The translations under genes and the position numbers were made by a program. DNA of 64,000 nt, taken from positions 47,813-111,812 of the forward strand of contig CAMNQF010000007.1 of NCBI GenBank assembly GCA_946548895.1, written 5' to 3'. This document shows positions 32,668 to 40,506 of the stretch, piece after piece. The notes beneath the pieces are model-generated. The model saw only the letters and a list, made by a program, of their open reading frames with translations. It was not told where the DNA came from and ran no database searches. Origin of the DNA: an uncultured bacterium. Lineage in GTDB: Bacteria > Bacillota > Clostridia > Oscillospirales > Oscillospiraceae. Position 1 is the first letter of the stretch; each line of letters opens with the position of its first letter.

Positions 32668-34842
32668 TCAGCGTCCGGCGATGCCGGTGTTATTAATCAG
32701 CCGGTCGATTGCCTCGTCAATGGCGGTCATCATGCGGCAGGCGGCGGAGTACGCCTTTTGGAACTGCATGATGTTCATGGCCTCGTCGTTCAGGTCCACG
32801 CCGGATACGCCGTCCCTGCTGGTGTCAATCTCCACCAGCTGGGTGTAGCTGGTATTGAGCTGGACGTTGTTTTTGCGCGCGTCGTTGCCCAGGGTGGAGG
32901 CCATGTTGTCATACATCCCATTGAAACTGCCCTTGTACAGCTTGGAACTGACACAGTCGTCCCCAATCAGGTCCTTGGGGCTGTAGACCAGGTCCTCCGT
33001 CAGCTTGGAGATCATGTGGCCGATGTTTTCGTTTTTGGTGGTGTTCTGAATATCTCCGTCGTGGAGGAGGATATAAGTGGGGACTACCTTCACGTCGCCG
33101 GTGGACCAGCTGTGGGAGATGGAGATGTTGGAGGCGTTGATGCCGGTGGGATCGTCGTTGTCGTTGCGGTTGCTGAACAGGGGGCCCATGCCCTCCGGAG
33201 CCATGGTGGCGTTGACCGTGATCTCCTGGTCGGGGGGATTGGCGGCCGCGCTCACGCCGTGATCGCCCAGGAACCTGCTCAGGATTGCCTCCGCGTCGCC
33301 CTCTTTGCCGGCAATGATATTGCCCTTGGCGTCCAAAACGCCGTTCACATCAGCTTCCCAGGCGGAGCCGGCCCCGGCGGCCTCCTTGATCTTGGCCATA
33401 ACCTTTTCCAGCGGGTCGTCCACGCTGATCTGCGCCCTGGTGAGCGTGCACTCGGGCGCGTGGGCGCCGTCGGTCCGGCCCACATAGTAGCCGCCGGCGT
33501 CCACATAGTAGCCGTTTTCGGCTTCCGTCAGCCCCAGGTCCTTGGGGGTGCCGGTCTGCTGCGCATAGATCAGGTTGCCGTCCTGATCCATCATGGCGCC
33601 CTTGTTCAGGGCGTTGTAGGTGTCGGCAAACTTCTTGGCCAGCAGGTCCATGGACAGCTGGAAGTAGGGGATGCCCCGCTTGATGGCGGCGTTTTCGTCT
33701 ATGGCCACGTCGGCGTTGGTGGAGAACTCGCCCTTTTCGGTGAGCATCTCCCGCACCGCCTGGATGGAGCCGAACAGGTCGTTGTCGTCCAGGGTCACCG
33801 GGCGGCCCTTGTTCATGTCCAGGTCCTTGGGCACGATGTTGCGCTGGTCCACCAGGTTGGACACCATGATGGTATACATGGGGTCGTCGATCATCTCGGC
33901 GTCGGCCTCTTCGCAGGGGTTGCCGTCCTGGTCCAGGTAGGGCAGGCTGTCGGGGTCGTTGGGGTCATGGTTGGGGTTGGGATTGGGGATCTGCTTGATG
34001 GAGATCTGTGACCCATAGATGCCGTCCACCAGAACAGTGCTGTCCGTTGTGACCAGGGGGTCCGGGTTGGAGTCGCCCAGGGAGATGGTGAGCTTCTCCA
34101 CCTCGATGCCCGCGCCGATCTCCTCCATGGAGTACTCCACCTTGATGTGCATCAGCTGGGACAGCTCGTCGATCTGGCGGTTGCGCTCGTCACGCATCTC
34201 CAGGGCGTTGTCGCCGTGGATCTCCGATTCCCGGATGGACTCGTTCAGGTTGCGGATGTTAGTGAGAATCTCGTTGGCGGAAGTGACCTTTTTCTTCAGG
34301 TCGTCCACAGTGTTTTCCCGCAGGTTCTCCAGCTTGTCGGCATAGGTGTGGAACAGGTTGCACAGCGCCTCCGCGGAGTTGCGCACCAGGGTGTCGTTGC
34401 CCTTGGTGGGCTCCTCGTTCAGCCCTTGCAGCTGCTTGAGGATGTCCATCATCTGGGCGTACAGGACGCCGTCGTCCTCATTGTCCTTGGTGATCTCCCG
34501 GCCCACCTCGTCCAAGGTGTCGGCGATCTCGTTGAGGCTGGCCAGGGTGGTGTCGTGATAGCCCACGCTGGCGGCGGTGTTGCGGAAGCGGATGTCCAGG
34601 TAGGGGTCCCGGACCTGGTTGATGCTGGTGACCAGGGCGCCGTTGCCCACGTGGTTGTCAAACTGGGAGCGGTATACATCGTTTCCGCCGGTTTTCAGGC
34701 TCACCTGGTCCAGCCGCTGGCGGGTGTAGCCCACCGTGTTGAGGTTAGAGATGTTGTTGCCAGTCACGCGCAGTCCGTGCTGGGCGGCATAAATGCCCAG
34801 GCGGGCTGTGGTAAAGCCGTCAAATGTTCCAACAGTACCCAT
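32668..34842 (-). CDS. flgK: Hook-filament junction protein FlgK (HAP1), enlarged
   Basis: FlgK forms the first junction ring on the hook. The N-terminal rod-type signature is LRVTGNNISNLNTVGYTRQR. A coiled coil follows with NEIADTLDEVGREITKDNED. The C-terminus reads GVDLNDEAMNIMQFQKAYSA and ends with DRLINNTGIAGR, as FlgK does. The protein has 724 residues against 507 in Bacillus, with the excess in the variable middle (about 230-600), including an acidic NPNPNHDPNDPD-type stretch. The AAGGAG SD is clear. It lies between flgN and flgL. Confidence 0.95.
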   Translation of the reverse strand: MGTVGTFDGFTTARLGIYAAQHGLRVTGNNISNLNTVGYTRQRLDQVSLKTGGNDVYRSQFDNHVGNGALVTSINQVRDPYLDIRFRNTAASVGYHDTTLASLNEIADTLDEVGREITKDNEDDGVLYAQMMDILKQLQGLNEEPTKGNDTLVRNSAEALCNLFHTYADKLENLRENTVDDLKKKVTSANEILTNIRNLNESIRESEIHGDNALEMRDERNRQIDELSQLMHIKVEYSMEEIGAGIEVEKLTISLGDSNPDPLVTTDSTVLVDGIYGSQISIKQIPNPNPNHDPNDPDSLPYLDQDGNPCEEADAEMIDDPMYTIMVSNLVDQRNIVPKDLDMNKGRPVTLDDNDLFGSIQAVREMLTEKGEFSTNADVAIDENAAIKRGIPYFQLSMDLLAKKFADTYNALNKGAMMDQDGNLIYAQQTGTPKDLGLTEAENGYYVDAGGYYVGRTDGAHAPECTLTRAQISVDDPLEKVMAKIKEAAGAGSAWEADVNGVLDAKGNIIAGKEGDAEAILSRFLGDHGVSAAANPPDQEITVNATMAPEGMGPLFSNRNDNDDPTGINASNISISHSWSTGDVKVVPTYILLHDGDIQNTTKNENIGHMISKLTEDLVYSPKDLIGDDCVSSKLYKGSFNGMYDNMASTLGNDARKNNVQLNTSYTQLVEIDTSRDGVSGVDLNDEAMNIMQFQKAYSAACRMMTAIDEAIDRLINNTGIAGR

Positions 34843-34872
34843 AGCTAAAACTCCTTACTTGACACGCCGCGG

Positions 34873-35352
34873 TCAGGCGCGGAAATCTGTTTTCATATTT
34901 TGAGGCGGCTCCACGCCGGGGGGTTCGTAGCCCGCGCCCGGGTCCGCCGGATCCACTCCGGCGGCGGTGAGCACCTTTTCGATCTGGTGCAGGTTGAGTT
35001 CCAAGGTGTTCCGCGCCATGTCCGCGTAACTGCGGTACTCCTGGTAGCTGCGCCGGGCGGCCTCCGCCGCCTGCCGGGCCTCGTCCTCCAGGTCGGGGGG
35101 GACGCGGCCGGGCAGCTCCGCCAGGGAGACGCCGTTCAGGCCCAGGCCCTCCAGCAGTTTGACCCGCCGCTGGTCCAGCCCCCGCAGGGTGAGGGTCATG
35201 GCCTGCTCCTGCTTGAGCACGTCGCCCAGGGCCATGAGGTCGTCCTGCCGGACGGAATCCGCTTTCTCCTGGGCCAGGGCGGAAAGCCGGTCCAGGCAGC
35301 CGCTCAACTCGTTCAGCAGGCCAAGATAGGATCGGTAGTCAGCCGCCCCCAT
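34873..35352 (-). CDS. flgN: FlgN-family export chaperone
   Basis: FlgN chaperones the junction proteins FlgK and FlgL to the export gate. This 159-residue, mostly helical protein has LLNELSGCLDRLSALAQEKA, LMALGDVLKQEQAMTLTLRG and a long central helix, matching the FlgN pattern. A disordered, Pro-rich C-terminus follows (PADPGAGYEPPGVEPP), consistent with a flexible partner-binding tail. It starts immediately after the flgM stop and lies 30 bases before flgK, the same order as Bacillus flgM-yvyG-flgK. Confidence 0.9.
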   Translation of the reverse strand: MGAADYRSYLGLLNELSGCLDRLSALAQEKADSVRQDDLMALGDVLKQEQAMTLTLRGLDQRRVKLLEGLGLNGVSLAELPGRVPPDLEDEARQAAEAARRSYQEYRSYADMARNTLELNLHQIEKVLTAAGVDPADPGAGYEPPGVEPPQNMKTDFRA

Positions 35353-35664
35353 TTACCGCCCCTCCCCGAGGAACAGGATCCGGGCCGCGATGGCCATGGG
35401 ATCCGGGGTATACTCGCCGGAGGCCACCTGCTGGCGCAGGGCGGCGATGTCGCCGGTGGTGGTGGTGGTGCGCACCTCGCCGGACAGCCGGCTGACCAGC
35501 CCCATGTGGAAGCGGTTGTCCTGACTGGGAGTGGAGAGGGTAACGCTGTCGTATTTGTTGCCGCCCGAGACCACCTGGGCCTTTTTGTCGCGGGCCGACT
35601 TGGCCTGATAGATTTTGGCGGGACTGATGGGGGAGATCGCGCCGTATCCGGACGAGGTCAGCAT
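35353..35664 (-). CDS. flgM: Anti-sigma-28 factor FlgM
   Basis: FlgM holds sigma-28 until the hook is finished, then is exported. The roughly 103-residue protein has a disordered N-terminal half (ISPISPAKIYQ) and the FlgM helical C-terminus VSRLSGEVRTTTTTGDIAAL followed by GEYTPDPMAIAARIL, which contains the conserved G-x-Y-x-x-D/N-xxxIAxxIL. The start may be ATG 35664 or GTG 35670; AAAGGA serves either. It heads the late operon, so FlgM production depends partly on the sigma it inhibits. Confidence 0.93.
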   Translation of the reverse strand: MLTSSGYGAISPISPAKIYQAKSARDKKAQVVSGGNKYDSVTLSTPSQDNRFHMGLVSRLSGEVRTTTTTGDIAALRQQVASGEYTPDPMAIAARILFLGEGR

Positions 35665-35719
35665 AGTCACTCACATCCTTTTGATATCCGTAGGGTTTCT
35701 TGCGCTACATTCAACTTAT

Positions 35720-35746
35720 ATATCGGCAAGGATGCCCAGAACATAA
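35720..35746 (-). promoter_or_regulatory. Candidate sigma-28 promoter for the flgM-flgN-flgK operon
   Basis: On the - strand GCCGATAT (35727-35720) is an exact sigma-28 -10 box. The -35 at the 15-base spacing is TTAT (35746-35743), a weak match to TAAA. It lies about 50 bases upstream of flgM, where such a promoter is expected. Confidence 0.6.
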
Positions 35747-35777
35747 GAAAAAGGAGGAAATTTCTTTCTAAACGCCG

Positions 35778-35812
35778 TCTGCCCGGAGCTTTTGCCAAAA
35801 GCTCCGGGCAGA
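35778..35812. terminator. Hairpin, probable terminator after cheB
   Basis: A 16-bp perfect stem (35778-35793 with 35797-35812) has a GCC loop. It lies 35 bases beyond the cheB stop and upstream of the flgM promoter. The T-run after it on - is short (GTTTAG), so strength is uncertain. Confidence 0.6.
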
Positions 35813-35847
35813 ATTCGATGTTTTATGGCGTTTTACGGCCGCCGGCG

Positions 35848-36915
35848 TCAGCCCAGGCTCTTCAAATGCCGGAGGAGGACGTTGGAAATGTTGTCGCAGG
35901 AGGCCTGGATCATCACCGCGCCGATGTTTTGGGCCACGCCGGGCATACCGTAGACCACGGAGGATTCTTTGTCCTGGCCGATGGTGTAGGCCCCCTTCTT
36001 CCGCATGGCCAGCAGGCCCACGGCGCCGTCCTGCCCCATGCCGGTCATGATGATGCCCACCATTTTGCAGGTGACCACGTCGGCCATGGACTGGAACATG
36101 GCGTCCACGGAGGGGCGGTGGCCGCTGACCTTTTCCCCGGGGGTGCAGTTGACGGTGTACCGGGTACCGATGCGCACCACCCGGCACTGGAGGTCGGCGG
36201 GGGCCACCAAGGCCAGCCCCCGGTGGAGCTCGTCGCCGCTCTGGGCCTCCCGCACCTCCATGGCGCACAGGCGGTTGAGGCGTTCGGCGTACATTTTGGT
36301 GAAGCCGGGGGGCATATGCTGGACAATAACCATGGGCGGGATGTCGGCGGGCAGCCGCTTCATCACCGCCAAGGTGGCCTCGGTGCCGCCGGTGGAGGCG
36401 CCCAGGCCGATGATGACCCGGTCCAGGTTGGCGCTGGGACCTAGGCTGGGGATGGCGGATGCGCCGGCGGTGGCCGCGCCGCCGCCCGCCGGCGCAGAAG
36501 CGGTGCGGGGCCGGGCGTTGGCGGCGATGATGACCTTCTGGGCCAGGGCGGCCAGGAAGGTGGCCTCGCTGGTGGTGCCGTCAGGCTTGCGGACGAAGTC
36601 CACCGCGCCCGCGGCCAGGGCGTCGAACACCTTCAAATTTAAGGAGGACACCAGGATGACGGGGATGGGGTGGGCGGGCAGGTACTGCTTCAAAAACTCA
36701 ATGCCGTTCTGCCCGGGCATCTCCACGTCCATTGTGACCACGTCCGGCTGGTACTGGGGAATCTTATTCTTGGCGTCCAGGGTATTGATGGCGTAGCCCA
36801 CCACCTCAATCCTGGGGTGGGCGTTCAGACCGCGGATCAGCATACTCCGGGCTACCATGGAGTCGTCCACCACCATGACGCGGATTTTCTTGTTAACTGC
36901 GGCAGGGATCGTCAT
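35848..36915 (-). CDS. cheB: Chemoreceptor methylesterase/deamidase CheB
   Basis: CheB removes methyl groups from receptor glutamates after phosphorylation by CheA. The 355-residue protein has an N-terminal receiver (VVDDSMVARSML, phospho-acceptor D63 in VVTMDVEMP) and an Ala/Pro-rich linker (about 135-160). The methylesterase domain carries Ser174 in LGASTGGTEA, His in IVQHMPPGFT and Asp in MTGMGQDGA. Length and motifs are standard. It is the last gene of the cheA-cheW-cheR-cheB operon, with a hairpin between cheR and cheB. Confidence 0.96.
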   Translation of the reverse strand: MTIPAAVNKKIRVMVVDDSMVARSMLIRGLNAHPRIEVVGYAINTLDAKNKIPQYQPDVVTMDVEMPGQNGIEFLKQYLPAHPIPVILVSSLNLKVFDALAAGAVDFVRKPDGTTSEATFLAALAQKVIIAANARPRTASAPAGGGAATAGASAIPSLGPSANLDRVIIGLGASTGGTEATLAVMKRLPADIPPMVIVQHMPPGFTKMYAERLNRLCAMEVREAQSGDELHRGLALVAPADLQCRVVRIGTRYTVNCTPGEKVSGHRPSVDAMFQSMADVVTCKMVGIIMTGMGQDGAVGLLAMRKKGAYTIGQDKESSVVYGMPGVAQNIGAVMIQASCDNISNVLLRHLKSLG

Positions 36916-36948
36916 AAGAGGAAGCTCCTCTCCTTTTTCATAGAGATA

Positions 36949-36978
36949 CCGGGCCGACCGGCGAGGGGATCGGCCCGG
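36949..36978 (-). other. Intercistronic hairpin between cheR and cheB
   Basis: CCGGGCCGA (36949-36957) and TCGGCCCGG (36970-36978) form a 9-bp stem with a 12-base loop. No T-run follows, so it is more likely an mRNA processing or stability element than a terminator. Confidence 0.45.
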
Positions 36979-36987
36979 CTGTTGCGA

Positions 36988-37827
36988 TTACTTTTGGAAC
37001 GTGGACGGGGCCAGGCGGCGGTAGGGCGTGTTGGTGCTGAGGTTTTCCGACTTGCTGATGAGCAGGTAGCCGCCGGGGACGGTGGCGTCGTAAAACCGGC
37101 GGACCAGGGCGTCTTTGGTGGGCTGGTCGAAATAGATCATCACGTTCCGGCAGAAGATCACGTCGAACTTGCGGCGGAATTTGATGGGGTCCATCAGGTT
37201 GAAGGGCTGGAAAATCACGTTGTCCCGCACTTTGGGGGCTACCTGGTACTGCCCGCCGGGCTGGGGGACGAAATACTTCTTCTTCCAGTCGGCGGGGATG
37301 GTGTCCGGCAGCTCGTACACGCCCTTTTTGGCGGCGGTCATGGCCCGGTTGGAGATGTCGGTGGCCAGCAGCCGGCAGTCCCACTGGGCGGCCTGGGGAC
37401 CCAGGTAGTCGAAGAGGAACATGGTGATGTTGTAGGGCTCCTCACCGGTGGAGCAGCCCGCGCTCCAGATGGCCAGGGTCTTATCCCGCTGGTGGCGCTG
37501 CACGATGTCGGGGATAATTTTCTGGCAGAACAGGTCCAGGTGCTCCTTTTCCCGCATGAAGAAGGTGTAGTTGGTGGTGAGCTTATCCAGCAGCAGGGTA
37601 ATCTCGTCGTTGTCCTTGGTCTGGAGCACATGGTTGACAAAGTCGGAGAAGCTGGTGTAGCCCCGCTGCTTAATGGCGGTGGAAAGCCGGCCGGTGATGA
37701 GCTGGCGCTTTTGGGACAAGTCGATGCCGTAATTGCTCTGCACAAACTTGACCAGCCGGTTGAAGTCGGCGTCCGTGATGGCCAGGGCGGAAAAAGAGCC
37801 GCCCGCTCCAGTTCCCGGGTTAATCAT
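36988..37827 (-). CDS. cheR: Chemoreceptor methyltransferase CheR
   Basis: CheR methylates glutamates on chemoreceptors using S-adenosylmethionine. The N-terminal helical domain covers about residues 15-85 (FNRLVKFVQSNYGIDLSQKR). The SAM site is AIWSAGCSTGEEPYNI, the second motif is LLATDISNRAMTAAKKGVY and VIFCRNVMIYFD follows. Length (279) is normal. It overlaps the cheW stop by eight bases, so the two are probably translationally coupled. Confidence 0.97.
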   Translation of the reverse strand: MINPGTGAGGSFSALAITDADFNRLVKFVQSNYGIDLSQKRQLITGRLSTAIKQRGYTSFSDFVNHVLQTKDNDEITLLLDKLTTNYTFFMREKEHLDLFCQKIIPDIVQRHQRDKTLAIWSAGCSTGEEPYNITMFLFDYLGPQAAQWDCRLLATDISNRAMTAAKKGVYELPDTIPADWKKKYFVPQPGGQYQVAPKVRDNVIFQPFNLMDPIKFRRKFDVIFCRNVMIYFDQPTKDALVRRFYDATVPGGYLLISKSENLSTNTPYRRLAPSTFQK

Positions 37828-38299
37828 TAGGCATCAGCTGGGCGCAGTCCAGCACCATCATGGTGCCGGAGCCGTCGGGCAGGGAGCACATACCGGACAC
37901 CAGCATCTGGGTGCTGTTGGCGGGCAGGGGATGGATGTTGACCTTGGGGATGTCCAGCATCTGGTCCACGCCATCCACCAGGATGCCCAGCTGCACTTCC
38001 CCCAGATTGATGACCACCACCAGGTTGTCGCCCTCCTGGGATTCCATGCCCAGCCGGGCGCGGATATCCAGGATGGGGATCATCTGGCCGCGCATATTGA
38101 TGATGCCCCGGATGAACTCGGGCACCATGGGCAGGTAGGTGATGACCTGGTTGTTCAGAATCTCCACCACGTCCTCGGCCACAACGCCCAGCTTCAGGTG
38201 GCCCGCCATAAAGATCAGGTACTTCTGGGAGTCCACCGCGTCGTCCAGATTCAGGGCCTCCATCTCGTCCTCGCGGGCGAACAGGATCTCTTCGTTCAT
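37820..38299 (-). CDS. cheW: Chemotaxis coupling protein CheW
   Basis: CheW links CheA to receptors. The 159-residue protein has the standard two-subdomain fold with VVEILNNQVITYLPMVPEFI, then GIINMRGQMIPILDIRARLG. The chosen ATG at 38299 has AAGGAG ten bases upstream; a longer frame from GTG 38320 would overlap cheA's stop and lacks its own SD. It lies between cheA and cheR. Together with CheV it gives this organism two coupling proteins. Confidence 0.95.
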   Translation of the reverse strand: MNEEILFAREDEMEALNLDDAVDSQKYLIFMAGHLKLGVVAEDVVEILNNQVITYLPMVPEFIRGIINMRGQMIPILDIRARLGMESQEGDNLVVVINLGEVQLGILVDGVDQMLDIPKVNIHPLPANSTQMLVSGMCSLPDGSGTMMVLDCAQLMPND

Positions 38300-38316
38300 A
38301 TATTCTTCTCTCCTTC

Positions 38317-40404
38317 TCACATACCCCGGGCGGCGGTGTACAGGCTGGCCACGTCCAGGATAATGCTGATGCTGCCGTCGCTGCGCAGGGTGCAGCCGTT
38401 GATGCCATAGTGCTTCACGTTGAAGCTGTTCACATAGGCGGGCAGCTGCTTGACCACCACCTGCTGCTGGCCCAGCAGCTCATCCACGAACAGGCAGTAG
38501 GAGTGGTCCCCGGCCTCCAGCCAGATGAGCACGCCGTCCTCAATATCGGCGCAGCCGCCCTGAAGCTGGTACAGGTCCCGGGCGCGGACAATGGGCACGA
38601 AGTTGCCCTGCACCTTGATGATCTCGCCGCTGCTGGAGTCGTGGATCACTTCCCCGGGGGACACCTTCATGGTGGCCTGAATGTTGTTGATGGGGATGGT
38701 GAAGATGGAGTCGCCCACGGCCACCTCCATGCCGTCCATAATGGCCATGGTCAGGGGGATGCGGATGGTGGTGGTCATGCCGTGGCCCAGCTCGCTGGAG
38801 ATGGAGACGGAGCCGCCCAGCTCCTCCACGCTCCGCTTGACCACGTCCATCCCCACGCCGCGGCCGGAGAACTCGGTGACTTCGGTGTTGGTGGAGAAGC
38901 CGGGGGCCAGCAGGAAGTTGAGGATTTCCTTATGGCTGTAGTCCACGTCGGGGGAGGCGATGCCCTGGCGGATTGCCTTGTTCAGCACGGCCTCGTCGTT
39001 GACGCCCCGGCCGTCGTCGATGATCTCGATGATAACCTCGCTGCCGGTGTCCCGGGCGGACAGGATGATCTCGCCCACCGGGTCCTTGCCGGCGGCGACG
39101 CGCGCCTCCTGGGTCTCCTCGATGCCGTGGTCCATGGAGTTGCGGATCATGTGCATGATGGGGTCGCCGATGGCGTCCACAATTGTCTTGTCCACCTCGG
39201 TGTTCTCGCCGATGAGGGTGAGCTTGGCCGGGCGGTTGAGCTTTTTGGTCATGTCCCGCACGATGCGGGTCATCTTCTGGAAGACGCTGGACACGGGCAC
39301 CATGCGCAGGGACATGGACACGTCCTGGAGCTCGTCGGTGAGCTTGCGCAGCTGCCGGGCGGACTTGGAGAAAGCGTCCAGCACCAGCCCCTTCAGGTCG
39401 GGGGAGGAGGTGACCATGGATTCGGTGATGACGATCTCGCCCACCACGGCGGACAACTGGTCCAGCTTGGACAGGTTGACGCTGATGAGCGTCTCCTTGG
39501 GGTGCTGCTGCTGGGCGGCGGGAGCCGGGGAAGCGGAAGCCGCCGGGGAGGCGGAAGCGGCGGGGGCCGCGCTCTGGGCCGGGGCGGGGGCCGACGCGCT
39601 GGCCGCGGGGGCGGGCTTCTTCTCCGGCGCGGGGATATCGTAGGGCTGGTAGCCCTGGACGGAGCCCACCGTCTTGATGACGTTGATGGCGCTGGTCCTG
39701 TCCTGCTCATTGCGGAACATCAGGTGGAAGCCGTTGTCCACAATGGTTTCGGAGGTGGAGGGGTCGTTCTCCACGTTGTCGGGCTGGAACGTGAAATCAC
39801 CCTCGCTGCACACGTCCTTCACCGCGGTGACCAGCATGAAAGCGCGCAGGCTCTCCATGCCGCAGCCCTCCTCGAAGTTCACCCGCAGGGCGTGGGGGAA
39901 ACCGTCGGCCCCGGCGGCGGGAGCGGGGGGGGCCGCGCTGGCCGCGGGGGCGGCGGGGGCCGCGGGCGCGGCGGGAACGGGCTCCGGCTCCGGCTCACCC
40001 TTGATTTTTGCAATCAAGGTATTAATATTTGCCATGAAGCTGTCGATATCCTTATCAAGAGGCTCGTCGGCCTCCACCTTCTCGACCTCGCCCCGGAAGA
40101 AGTCAATGGACTGGAACACCACGTCGAACAGGGCCGGCCGGTCCTCCTCATGGACTACCGCCATGGTGCCTTCCCGGATGATGAAGAACATATCCTCAAT
40201 CCGGTGGGCCACGGTGGCCAGGGTGTCGAACTCCATCATGGCGGAGGAGCCCTTGATGGTGTGCATGATGCGGAAAATCTCGTTCACGTTCTCCTGAGAG
40301 AAAGTGTCCACCTTTTCCGCCTCAAGGACGATAGTTTCCAGCTGCTCCAGCAGAGTGCCGGTCTCATAGATGTACATATCCAGGATTTCGTTTCCGCTGC
40401 CCAT
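38317..40404 (-). CDS. cheA: Chemotaxis histidine kinase CheA
   Basis: CheA phosphorylates CheY, CheB and CheV. The 695-residue protein has, in order, an HPT (P1) domain with phospho-acceptor His48 (IMHTIKGSS), a P2 response-regulator-binding domain after an Ala/Pro linker (about 155-265), a second Ala-rich linker, P3 dimerisation helices, P4 kinase (N box MIRNSMDHGIE, G1 DDGRGV, G2 SGRGVGMDVV) and a C-terminal CheW-like P5. The ATG at 40404 is preferred over GTG 40416 because GAGGTGG lies correctly before it. It heads the cheA-cheW-cheR-cheB operon under a sigma-28-type promoter. Confidence 0.97.
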   Translation of the reverse strand: MGSGNEILDMYIYETGTLLEQLETIVLEAEKVDTFSQENVNEIFRIMHTIKGSSAMMEFDTLATVAHRIEDMFFIIREGTMAVVHEEDRPALFDVVFQSIDFFRGEVEKVEADEPLDKDIDSFMANINTLIAKIKGEPEPEPVPAAPAAPAAPAASAAPPAPAAGADGFPHALRVNFEEGCGMESLRAFMLVTAVKDVCSEGDFTFQPDNVENDPSTSETIVDNGFHLMFRNEQDRTSAINVIKTVGSVQGYQPYDIPAPEKKPAPAASASAPAPAQSAAPAASASPAASASPAPAAQQQHPKETLISVNLSKLDQLSAVVGEIVITESMVTSSPDLKGLVLDAFSKSARQLRKLTDELQDVSMSLRMVPVSSVFQKMTRIVRDMTKKLNRPAKLTLIGENTEVDKTIVDAIGDPIMHMIRNSMDHGIEETQEARVAAGKDPVGEIILSARDTGSEVIIEIIDDGRGVNDEAVLNKAIRQGIASPDVDYSHKEILNFLLAPGFSTNTEVTEFSGRGVGMDVVKRSVEELGGSVSISSELGHGMTTTIRIPLTMAIMDGMEVAVGDSIFTIPINNIQATMKVSPGEVIHDSSSGEIIKVQGNFVPIVRARDLYQLQGGCADIEDGVLIWLEAGDHSYCLFVDELLGQQQVVVKQLPAYVNSFNVKHYGINGCTLRSDGSISIILDVASLYTAARGM

Positions 40405-40442
40405 AAAAAGCACCACCTCAGTAAAATCTTTTATCTTTACTA

Positions 40443-40469
40443 TTATCGGCAGGGCGCGGCGGAAAATTA
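40443..40469 (-). promoter_or_regulatory. Sigma-28 promoter for the cheA operon
   Basis: On the - strand TAAT (40469-40466), a 15-base spacer and GCCGATAA (40450-40443), an exact sigma-28 -10 box with one -35 mismatch. It lies about 40 bases upstream of the cheA ATG. It makes cheA-cheW-cheR-cheB a probable late (FliA/FlgM-controlled) operon. Confidence 0.8.
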
Positions 40470-40506
40470 AGTAGCTTTTCTAAGTTTTATCGCAGGGGTG
40501 TGAAAA

